A stretch of 7,998 nt of DNA. Origin: Candidatus Atribacteria bacterium (GTDB lineage: Bacteria; Atribacterota; Phoenicimicrobiia; Phoenicimicrobiales; Stramentimicrobiaceae). Made by a program: the position numbers and the translations under genes. This document shows, piece after piece, positions 1 through 6,076 of this stretch. The DNA lies in the NCBI GenBank assembly GCA_016934875.1, contig JAFGSC010000249.1, positions 1 to 7,998 of the forward strand, read 5' to 3'. Each line of letters opens with the position of its first letter. Position 1 is the stretch's first letter. The notes beneath the pieces were generated by a model. It saw nothing but the letters and a program-made list of their open reading frames with translations, made no database searches and was not told the origin of the DNA.

Positions 1-852
1 ATCTACAGTGGAGAAACATTGGGATTAGTCGGAGAATCCGGTTGTGGAAAATCCACCACTGCCATGACCATGCTACGATTGGAAGAACCAACCGGGGGAG
101 ATGTCATCTTTCAGGGAAAGAATCTTACTAAGATCAGCAAGGGCCAGATGAGAAAATTCCGCAAAGATTTACAGGTCATATTTCAGGATCCTTACAGCTC
201 TTTAGATCCCCGGATGAAGATAAAGAATATAATTGCAGAAGGACTGGCTGCTCATCATATGTTAAATACCAGAAAGAGATATCAGAAGGTGGGAGAAATC
301 CTGGAAAGGGTAGGGATTGTTCCCGATTATATGGATCGGTTTCCCCATGAATTCAGTGGCGGACAGCGGCAGAGAATCGGGATTGCACGTGCTTTAGCCC
401 TGGATCCAAAAATGATTATCTGTGATGAAGCGGTTTCAGCACTGGATGTCTCTATCCGTTCACAGATCATTAATCTATTCAAGGAATTGCAAAGAGAATT
501 TCACTTAACGTATCTTTTCATTGCTCATGACCTGAGCGTGATTAAATATATTAGCGATAGAGTGGCTGTAATGTATTTGGGCAAGATCGTTGAAATAGCT
601 CCCAAGGATGCGTTTTTTCAGAAGACATTGCATCCCTATGCCCAAGCATTGATATCAGCAGTACCGGTTCCTAACCCGGAATATAAAAGAAAGCGTATTC
701 TTTTACCAGGAGATGTTCCTAGCCCAGCTAATCCCCCAACGGGCTGTCATTTCCATCCTAGATGTCCAAAAGCGATGGAAATATGTTCAAAAGTAGAACC
801 AGCATTAAGAGAAGTAGAAAAAAATCATTACGTGGCTTGCCATTTATACTGA
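1..852 (+). CDS. oppF: Oligopeptide/dipeptide ABC transporter ATP-binding protein, OppF/DppF type (5' end outside window)
   Basis: This is one of the two ATPase subunits that power peptide import through an Opp/Dpp permease at the inner face of the membrane. The frame is open from base 1, so the TTG at 19 is internal and the start lies upstream. About 283 residues are present and roughly 35-45 N-terminal residues are probably missing. Counting from base 1, I see Walker A GESGCGKST (11-19), Q-loop QDPYSSLDP (from 62), signature SGGQRQRIG (119-127), Walker B with catalytic glutamate MIICDE (138-143), D-loop SALD (146-149) and the H-loop histidine of IAHD (176). The C-terminal oligopeptide-transporter extension PTGCHFHPRCP follows, with cysteines near 249, 255, 262 and 280; such cysteines bind a 4Fe-4S cluster in some homologues. 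The DEAVSALD wording is usual for OppF. It is probably the last gene of an opp/dpp operon. Which peptide or other solute is carried cannot be told from the ATPase, and nickel or sugar-oligomer systems use the same subunits. Confidence 0.92.
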   Translation: MYSGETLGLVGESGCGKSTTAMTMLRLEEPTGGDVIFQGKNLTKISKGQMRKFRKDLQVIFQDPYSSLDPRMKIKNIIAEGLAAHHMLNTRKRYQKVGEILERVGIVPDYMDRFPHEFSGGQRQRIGIARALALDPKMIICDEAVSALDVSIRSQIINLFKELQREFHLTYLFIAHDLSVIKYISDRVAVMYLGKIVEIAPKDAFFQKTLHPYAQALISAVPVPNPEYKRKRILLPGDVPSPANPPTGCHFHPRCPKAMEICSKVEPALREVEKNHYVACHLY

Positions 853-885
853 TCGTCAATTTCAATTTTTTTGTTCTGCTCATAA

Positions 886-922
886 AATATTCAAAATATG
901 AAATTGTGAATATTCATTTTTT
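886..922 (+). terminator. Possible weak intrinsic terminator after oppF
   Basis: A perfect 8-bp inverted repeat, AATATTCA (886-893) and TGAATATT (907-914), encloses a 13-nt loop and is followed by CATTTTTT (915-922). The position, 34 nt after the oppF stop, suits a terminator. However, the stem is almost entirely A-T and its right arm overlaps the -35 element of the next promoter, so it may be chance in AT-rich DNA or a protein-binding site instead. Confidence 0.3.
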
Positions 923-932
923 ATGTTAAAAT
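904..932 (+). promoter_or_regulatory. Extended -10 sigma-A-type promoter for tRNA-Arg and argS
   Basis: The -35 element is TTGTGA (904-909, 4 of 6 to TTGACA), the spacer is 17 nt, and the -10 is TAAAAT (927-932, 5 of 6 to TATAAT). It is preceded by TG at 924-925 in the extended -10 position. Transcription would start near 939, about 30 nt upstream of the mature tRNA 5' end. No other convincing promoter lies between the tRNA and argS, so this one probably serves argS and the genes after it. Confidence 0.65.
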
Positions 933-969
933 GATTTTTTAGAAAATTATTTGTAATAGAGAAAAATAA

Positions 970-1045
970 GCGCCCGTAGCTCAATGGATAGAGCAGGGGC
1001 TTCCTAAGCCCCGTGTTGGAAGTTCAACTCTTCTCGGGCGCTCCA
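970..1045 (+). tRNA. tRNA-Arg (anticodon CCU)
   Basis: A complete cloverleaf can be folded by eye. The acceptor stem is GCGCCCG (970-976) with CGGGCGC (1035-1041), the D arm is GCTC/GAGC (979-982, 991-994), and the anticodon stem is GGGGC/GCCCC (996-1000, 1008-1012). The 7-nt anticodon loop TTCCTAA places CCT at 1003-1005. The variable loop is 5 nt, the T arm is GGAAG/CTTCT with one G-U pair, and the T loop is TTCAACT. The discriminator is U (1042), and the 3' CCA (1043-1045) is encoded. It reads AGG arginine codons. It stands alone, not in a tRNA cluster, and lies directly upstream of argS, whose product should charge it. Confidence 0.96.
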
Positions 1046-1097
1046 TTGTTATTAGTCATCAATCGCAGTTCTACGAAATAGGAAAGGGATACTAAAA

Positions 1098-2783
1098 GTG
1101 AACAAAGATATAAGCGAACGATTGAAGAAACTTCTAGGAGAATCGATTCAAAAGATATTTTTATCACAATCAATTGATTTAAACCTGATGCCGCCTGTTA
1201 TCTTGACAACACCAAGAAATCCAGAACACGGACATATGTCTACCAATATTGCCTTACAGCTTTCTGGAATCCTTCAAAGAGAACCCAAACAGATTGCTTC
1301 TTCTATTACTGAGGAAATCATCCAAAGGGAATCAGAGATTATTAATCACATTGACATTGCCGGACCAGGATTTATCAACTTTTATTTAAATGAACAAATA
1401 TTCTATCATATATTGAAGGAGATTGTCTTACAAAGGGAAAAGTTTGGTTGCTCGGATATTGGTAAAGGTGAGAAGGTGATGGTTGAATTCGTTAGTGTGA
1501 ATCCGACTGGTCCATTACATATCGGTCATGGAAAGTGTGCCGCTGTTGGGGATGCGCTGACCAAAATATTAAAAGCAGCAGGTTATCAAGTGACCACAGA
1601 ATATTATATTAATGATCATGGAAAACAAGTCAATACTCTTGGAGAATCAGTTTTAGCTCGTTACCGTCATTTGCTTGGAGAAGAAGTGCCCTTTCCAGAA
1701 AATGGATATCAAGGTGATTATATTTTTGACTTAGCCAGGGAAATCATTAAAGAATATCATGAGCAATTTAAGGGTAAATCAGACCAGAGCACCATCCAGT
1801 TTTTTAAAGATTATGCTTATAAAAAAATATTACAAGACATCAAGAATGATCTAACAAATTTCGGAGTGGAATTTGATTCTTGGTTTAGCGAACAATCTCT
1901 TTATGACCAGAATAAAGTGCAACCTGTGATTGAACAATTAAAGAAAAAGGGCTATGTTTACAACCATCATGGTGCTTTATGGCTTAAGGCTTCTTATTTT
2001 GGAGATGAGAAAGATCGTGTAGTGATACGAGAAAATGGAGAACCAACCTATTTAGCTTCTGATATTGCTTATCATGATGATAAGTTTAAGAGGGGATTTA
2101 AAATATTAATTGATATTTGGGGAGCAGACCATCATGGCTATATTCAGAGAATGAAAGCAGCAATTGATGCTATGGGATATGACCCTGAATCATTTCAGGT
2201 TTTATTGGTTCAGTTTGTAACCTTAATTAAAGAAGGAAAGATCGTAGGTATGAGTACCCGGGGGGGAGAATTTATTCCTTTGAAAGAATTACTTCAAGAA
2301 GTAGGAAAAGATGTGGCGAGATATTTTTTCTTAATGCATAGTCATGATAGCCATACAGAATTTGATTTAGACATTGCTAAATCACAGTCATTGGAGAACC
2401 CTGTTTATTACATCCAGTATGCTTATGCCCGGATTTGCAGTATCATTGAAAAAGGGAAGAAGGAAGATATCTTATTAGACCTTAATTCTGATAGCCAGAT
2501 CCTTTTCGGCTTGTTAGATAAGGAAGAAGAGCTGGAGATCATTAAAAAATTATCAAATTTTAAAAAAGTCATTGAGAGAAGTGCAGTCTATTGGAAACCT
2601 TATTTAGTCTCAAGCTATTTATACGATCTGGCATCTGCCTTTCACAAGTACTATACGAATTACCAGGTGATTGGTAAGAATAGGGAATTGTCAATGGCCA
2701 GGCTGTACTTGATTTCTGCTATCAAAATCGTTTTGGAAAATGCGCTGACCTTATTAGGTGTTTGCGCTCCTGAGAAAATGTAA
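1098..2783 (+). CDS. argS: Arginyl-tRNA synthetase (ArgRS, class Ia)
   Basis: This cytoplasmic enzyme attaches L-arginine to tRNA-Arg using ATP and needs bound tRNA to activate the amino acid. The 561-residue length is normal for the family. The N-terminal Add-1 domain, which contacts the tRNA elbow, covers about residues 1-110. The Rossmann catalytic core begins with VEFVSVNPTGPLHIGHGK and has the HIGH motif at 141-144. WGADHHGY is at 341-348. The KMSKS position is replaced by GMSTRGGEF (MSTR at 385-388), which is common in ArgRS. The C-terminal DALR anticodon-binding domain begins near ENPVYYIQYAYAR (433-445) and ends in the typical LLGVCAPEKM. I chose the GTG start at 1098 because GGAAAGGGA (1081-1089) lies 8 nt upstream and family similarity begins there. 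No T-box leader (specifier loop, antiterminator or AGGGUGG motif) is visible upstream; the leader instead contains tRNA-Arg. The gap to rapZ is 19 nt. Confidence 0.97.
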   Translation: MNKDISERLKKLLGESIQKIFLSQSIDLNLMPPVILTTPRNPEHGHMSTNIALQLSGILQREPKQIASSITEEIIQRESEIINHIDIAGPGFINFYLNEQIFYHILKEIVLQREKFGCSDIGKGEKVMVEFVSVNPTGPLHIGHGKCAAVGDALTKILKAAGYQVTTEYYINDHGKQVNTLGESVLARYRHLLGEEVPFPENGYQGDYIFDLAREIIKEYHEQFKGKSDQSTIQFFKDYAYKKILQDIKNDLTNFGVEFDSWFSEQSLYDQNKVQPVIEQLKKKGYVYNHHGALWLKASYFGDEKDRVVIRENGEPTYLASDIAYHDDKFKRGFKILIDIWGADHHGYIQRMKAAIDAMGYDPESFQVLLVQFVTLIKEGKIVGMSTRGGEFIPLKELLQEVGKDVARYFFLMHSHDSHTEFDLDIAKSQSLENPVYYIQYAYARICSIIEKGKKEDILLDLNSDSQILFGLLDKEEELEIIKKLSNFKKVIERSAVYWKPYLVSSYLYDLASAFHKYYTNYQVIGKNRELSMARLYLISAIKIVLENALTLLGVCAPEKM

Positions 2784-2802
2784 CGATTCGGTTGGGGATA
2801 AT

Positions 2803-3690
2803 ATGAAAAGAAATCGATTCATTATCATTACCGGAATGTCTGGAGCTGGGAAAAGTGTTGCGATTAAGTGCTTTGAAGATTTAGATTTTTTTTGTGTTGA
2901 CAATCTTCCCTCACAGCTTATTCCAAAATTTTCAGAGATGGTCTTGAAGTCTCAAGGTAAATTATCGAAAATTGCCATTGTAGTTGATATTCGTGGCGAA
3001 ATTTTCTTTCGGGAACTCGATCAGTCACTTAAAGAATTAGAGAACATGAATATTCATCGGGATATATTATTTTTGGAAGCCAGGGATGACGTAATTGTAC
3101 GGAGATTTAGTGAAACCAGAAGAAAGCACCCCCTGCAATTTTCACAAAATATTCTTGAAAGCATTTCCCATGAAAGAGAGAAGTTAAAAGAATTAAAGTC
3201 CAAAGCAAGTATCATTATTGATACTTCCAATTTAGACTCTCGCCAACTGTGTTTTGAGATTAAAAGAGTCTTCTTGAGAGAGAAAAAGGATGATTTTCAT
3301 GTGAGTGTCATATCTTTTGGGTATAAGTATGGTATGCCTATCGATGTTGATTTAATTTTTGACGCCAGGTTTCTTCCGAATCCTTATTATCAGAATGAAT
3401 TAAGTGAGTTGTCTGGAAAAGATGAAAGAATAAAGGAATATCTTTTGCAGTTTCCTGTTACGCGTCAATTTGTAAAAAGTTTTTTTTCTTTAATCAATTC
3501 TCTCATTCCTTTTTATAAAAAGGAGGGGAAAAGTTTTTTATCAATTGCTATTGGCTGTACAGGGGGCAGGCACCGTTCAGTGTTTTTAGCTAATGAATTA
3601 GCCCATTTTCTGAAAAACAAACATCATCATGTACTTATTAAACATAGGGATATCATGAAAGAAGAAAAAATATCTAAAGAGAAATCGTAA
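2803..3690 (+). CDS. rapZ: RapZ/YvcJ-family nucleotide-binding protein (RNase adapter)
   Basis: RapZ in E. coli senses glucosamine-6-phosphate and guides RNase E to the small RNA GlmZ. Its Bacillus relative YvcJ is a GTP/ATP-hydrolysing protein with a less clear role, and the role here is unproven. From ATG 2803 the protein is 295 residues, the usual length. Walker A GMSGAGKS is at 11-18, followed by the family motif CVDNLP at 31-36, VVDIRG ending near 65, and RRFSETRRKHPL at about 100-111. The C-terminal domain, which holds the sugar-phosphate and RNA-binding functions in E. coli, carries FGYKYGMP (172-179), DARFLPNPYY and GCTGGRHRS (251-259). An in-frame GTG at 2758 would overlap argS. I prefer 2803 because GGGGA (2794-2798) precedes it and family similarity begins just after this methionine. 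The stop is 1 nt before the yvcK start, so the two are probably translated together. Confidence 0.95.
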   Translation: MKRNRFIIITGMSGAGKSVAIKCFEDLDFFCVDNLPSQLIPKFSEMVLKSQGKLSKIAIVVDIRGEIFFRELDQSLKELENMNIHRDILFLEARDDVIVRRFSETRRKHPLQFSQNILESISHEREKLKELKSKASIIIDTSNLDSRQLCFEIKRVFLREKKDDFHVSVISFGYKYGMPIDVDLIFDARFLPNPYYQNELSELSGKDERIKEYLLQFPVTRQFVKSFFSLINSLIPFYKKEGKSFLSIAIGCTGGRHRSVFLANELAHFLKNKHHHVLIKHRDIMKEEKISKEKS

Positions 3691-3691
3691 A

Positions 3692-4987
3692 ATGAGTTCG
3701 AGGAATATCCATTTTATATCAATGTGGAAATGGCTTTATCCTGGAATGAGGGTGAAACGTTTCTTGCTCATTGTTTTGCTTGGAATTACTTTAATGGCAG
3801 TCGGGTTGATTTTTCTTATTGATCTGACAAGATTCTTATGGATAAAGAACCACATAAAAAACATCTTCATTTATTATCAGATCGCACCCCATATATCTGG
3901 ATTTTTGCTAGTCATTTTGGGTTCATCTTTTGTAATTTTAGGTATATCCAATATCAATCGATCGATTTTAAAAAGAGTTGCACCTCTTCAAGTCGATCAG
4001 TTATCTGAAATTATCTATATGCAAAAAAAGCTGGAAAAAGGGCCAAAGATTGTTGTCATTGGTGGTGGAACAGGTCTTAATACTCTGTTGAGAGGCTTAA
4101 AACAATATACCAGTAACATTACCGCCATTGTAACCGTATTTGACAGCGGAGGTAGCTCCGGTCAATTGCGAAATGAATTAGGTGTTCTTCCTCCCGGTGA
4201 TATTCGTAATTGCCTGGTAGCTCTTTCCACCAAAGAACCTTTGATGACTAAACTATTCCAGTATCGATTCAAAAATGGCAGCTTACATGGACATAGTTTT
4301 GGGAATTTATTTATCACTGCCATGACCGAAGTGAGCGGAGATTTTGCAAAAGCAATAGAAAAATCCAGTGAAATTTTAGCGATTAGAGGAAAAGTATTGC
4401 CGTCTTCGATAGAAAATGTCACGCTTTGTGCACAGTTAAAAAATAAGCAACTTGTAAAGGGAGAAAATAATATATCAAAAAACAAGGAACAAATCGAAAG
4501 CATTTTTATCGAGCCATCCAGAGTATTACCTTTTCCAGAAGCAATTCAGTCAATTTCAGATGCCGAGGTTATTATTCTGGGACCAGGGAGCCTTTACACC
4601 AGTGTGATATGCAATTTATTGGTAGAGAATGTTCCAGAAGTTATATGCCAATCAAAGGCTATAAAAATTTATGTGTGCAATGTAATGACACAACTAGGAG
4701 AAACAGATCAGTATACTGCATCGATGCACCTAAAAGCGGTTATTCGATATTTGCACAAAAATTGCCTGGATTATGCTGTTGTAAATAGAAAGATTTTAAA
4801 TAAAGAAGTTGCCAAAAAATATCAGGAAGAAGGTGCATACTCCGTTAAGGATGATTTACCTGCTCTATTTGGACAAAAGACAAAAATTATTCGGGGAGAA
4901 TTATTGTCAGATCATGATTTTGCGAGACATGATTCTGATAAAATTGCCAGTTTAATTATTGACATTATTCATAGGGGAAGAAAGTGA
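3692..4987 (+). CDS. yvcK: YvcK/CofD-like protein with N-terminal membrane anchor (gluconeogenesis factor family)
   Basis: YvcK proteins resemble the transferase CofD but are not known to act as transferases. In Bacillus, YvcK binds UDP-sugars and is needed for normal envelope growth on gluconeogenic carbon sources. This one has 431 residues, about 110 more than B. subtilis YvcK. The extra N-terminus holds two predicted membrane helices (about 23-45 and 67-86) joined by a basic/aromatic loop. The CofD-like core starts at about residue 117: GGGTGLN (124-130), DSGGSSG (151-157), PPGDIRNCL (167-175), GHSFGNLF (200-207), GPGSLYTSV (297-305), CNVMTQ (329-334) and HDSDKIA (413-419). All expected core motifs are present. 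The start at 3692 follows the rapZ stop by 1 nt and has only a weak purine stretch before it. ATG 3722 is an alternative that keeps both helices. The next gene, whiA, begins 1 nt after the stop. Confidence 0.93.
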   Translation: MSSRNIHFISMWKWLYPGMRVKRFLLIVLLGITLMAVGLIFLIDLTRFLWIKNHIKNIFIYYQIAPHISGFLLVILGSSFVILGISNINRSILKRVAPLQVDQLSEIIYMQKKLEKGPKIVVIGGGTGLNTLLRGLKQYTSNITAIVTVFDSGGSSGQLRNELGVLPPGDIRNCLVALSTKEPLMTKLFQYRFKNGSLHGHSFGNLFITAMTEVSGDFAKAIEKSSEILAIRGKVLPSSIENVTLCAQLKNKQLVKGENNISKNKEQIESIFIEPSRVLPFPEAIQSISDAEVIILGPGSLYTSVICNLLVENVPEVICQSKAIKIYVCNVMTQLGETDQYTASMHLKAVIRYLHKNCLDYAVVNRKILNKEVAKKYQEEGAYSVKDDLPALFGQKTKIIRGELLSDHDFARHDSDKIASLIIDIIHRGRK

Positions 4988-4988
4988 T

Positions 4989-5948
4989 ATGTATTTTTCA
5001 TCCATGGCGAAGCAAGAATTGGCCCGTATATTGCCTCAAGATTCATTGAAGCAAAAGAGTGAGTTACTTGCTTTTATTATGATGAGAGGATTCTTTGATC
5101 AATCAAAAGGATTATTATTCCTACTTTTAGAAGACCTTGTAATTATTAAAGTTGTTTATTTTCTTTTCAAAAAGGTTTTCCAGTATGAAGTTACCATTCA
5201 AACGCTTTATAAAACAAAAAAGAAAAAATACTATATGGTTACAATCTCTGGTACAGAGGAGTTAAAAGAAATCCTTGAGAAATTCACTCTAAAGGTAAAT
5301 TCAAAGGGAAAGTTAATTCCTGAATATCCTTCTTTTAAGAAAAACATTCTATTATCTGAACAATTTGATCCGAGCTCATTTCTACGTGGCGCTTTTTTGG
5401 CAGGGGGATTTGTCAATGATCCTGAAAGAATGTATCATCTAGAGATTTCATCTTTAAATAGAGATGAAATTAAGATGATTCATCGTGTTTTACAGAAGGC
5501 TTCTTTTTCTGCTAAAATAAGCTTTTGGAAAAAAAGATGGGTCGCCTATATCAAAAAAAGTGAAGAAATTTTTGAATTTTTACGCTTCATAGGTATTCAA
5601 AGGGCCTTGCTGAATTTGCAGGATATTATTGCTAGGAAGGATATCTTGAATACAGTAAACCGTTTAGTCAATTGCGAAACGGCTAATTTGGATAAAACGA
5701 TTCTGTCTGCTTCCAGACAATTGCATTGTATAGATATCGTTGAGAAAAGTATCGGATTTGATAATCTAACCGAAAGTTTAATGGAAGTCATTCAAGCACG
5801 TAGAGAGCACCCTTATGCGAATATTCAGGAACTCGCTGCAATTGTTGGAGGGGATATCTCGAAATCAGGGATTTTCCATCGACTTAAAAAAATTGAAAAG
5901 TTAGCAGAAGATTGTTTATCAAATGGGCCTTTCTCAATTGAAGAGTAG
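4989..5948 (+). CDS. whiA: WhiA-family DNA-binding regulator
   Basis: WhiA controls sporulation septation in Streptomyces. In Bacillus it is a nucleoid-associated protein that influences Z-ring formation and chromosome segregation. This copy is 319 residues, the usual size. Residues 1-90 form the N-terminal domain (opening MYFSSMAKQELARIL). Residues 128-225 match the degenerate LAGLIDADG homing-endonuclease fold, with RGAFLAGGFVNDPE at about 133-146; the acidic catalytic residues of true homing enzymes are not kept. NRLVNCETANLDKT (224-237) is a strong family signature. The C-terminal helix-turn-helix includes HPYANIQELAAIVG and ISKSGIFHRLKKI (about 274-302). I chose ATG 4989 over the upstream in-frame TTG 4959, which overlaps yvcK: AGGGG (4973-4977) sits 11 nt upstream and family similarity starts at this methionine. 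It appears to be the last gene of the argS-rapZ-yvcK-whiA unit. No crh or HPr-like gene follows. Confidence 0.94.
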   Translation: MYFSSMAKQELARILPQDSLKQKSELLAFIMMRGFFDQSKGLLFLLLEDLVIIKVVYFLFKKVFQYEVTIQTLYKTKKKKYYMVTISGTEELKEILEKFTLKVNSKGKLIPEYPSFKKNILLSEQFDPSSFLRGAFLAGGFVNDPERMYHLEISSLNRDEIKMIHRVLQKASFSAKISFWKKRWVAYIKKSEEIFEFLRFIGIQRALLNLQDIIARKDILNTVNRLVNCETANLDKTILSASRQLHCIDIVEKSIGFDNLTESLMEVIQARREHPYANIQELAAIVGGDISKSGIFHRLKKIEKLAEDCLSNGPFSIEE

Positions 5949-6001
5949 GTTGAAGTGATCTCCCTGCTTATTCTAATATCATTGGTTTGATTTCATTTTT
6001 A

Positions 6002-6030
6002 TGGATAAATTTTTTGAATCATGTTATAAT
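6002..6030 (+). promoter_or_regulatory. Extended -10 promoter of rpoN (and probably gap)
   Basis: The -35-like TGGATA (6002-6007, 4 of 6 to TTGACA) is separated by exactly 17 nt from a perfect TATAAT (6025-6030). TG at 6022-6023 gives the extended -10. The predicted start is about 6037, some 40 nt before the rpoN start codon. This lies in the 128-nt gap after whiA, which otherwise contains no gene and no clear terminator. Confidence 0.7.
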
Positions 6031-6035
6031 ATCAA

Positions 6036-6050
6036 CTTGTACAACACAAG
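6036..6050 (+). promoter_or_regulatory. Operator-like palindrome at the rpoN transcription start
   Basis: The sequence contains the perfect 8-nt palindrome TTGTACAA (6037-6044). It overlaps a second inverted repeat, CTTGT (6036-6040) with ACAAG (6046-6050), around a 5-nt centre. It sits on the predicted +1 of the rpoN promoter, where a repressor would act, or it could be a short 5' hairpin in the mRNA. No second copy was noticed in the window, so this is tentative. Confidence 0.3.
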
Positions 6051-6064
6051 AGTGGAAAATAGTT

Positions 6065-6070
6065 GAGGGA
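6065..6070 (+). promoter_or_regulatory. Ribosome binding site that fixes the rpoN start
   Basis: GAGGGA lies 6 nt before GTG 6077. It selects this start over the in-frame TTG at 5987, which would lie upstream of the promoter -10 and so could not be on the same transcript. Confidence 0.8.
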
Positions 6071-6076
6071 TTTATT

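Noticed and set aside
853..1097. Possible T-box leader upstream of argS
   Set aside because: No AGGGUGG-type motif, antiterminator or specifier hairpin is present. The region is accounted for by a promoter, a tRNA and a short spacer.
3520..3528. Strong Shine-Dalgarno-like AAGGAGGGG inside rapZ
   Set aside because: No suitable start codon follows at the right distance and the bases are explained by KKEGK codons. At most it might cause ribosome pausing.
4162..4503. Minus-strand open frame of 113 codons inside yvcK
   Set aside because: It is a shadow of a well-supported gene: no ribosome binding site, no recognisable domain and a composition that mirrors the sense strand.
5231..5791. Two short minus-strand open frames inside whiA
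   Set aside because: Both are short, lack start signals and overlap conserved WhiA sequence.
5944..5968. Hairpin AGTAGG/CCTGCT at the whiA stop codon
   Set aside because: The 6-bp stem contains a G-U pair and a 13-nt loop and is not followed by a T run, so I do not call it a terminator.
5949..6076. Possible crh/HPr-like small gene between whiA and rpoN
   Set aside because: The 128-nt gap is too short and contains no open frame resembling HPr. It holds the rpoN promoter instead.
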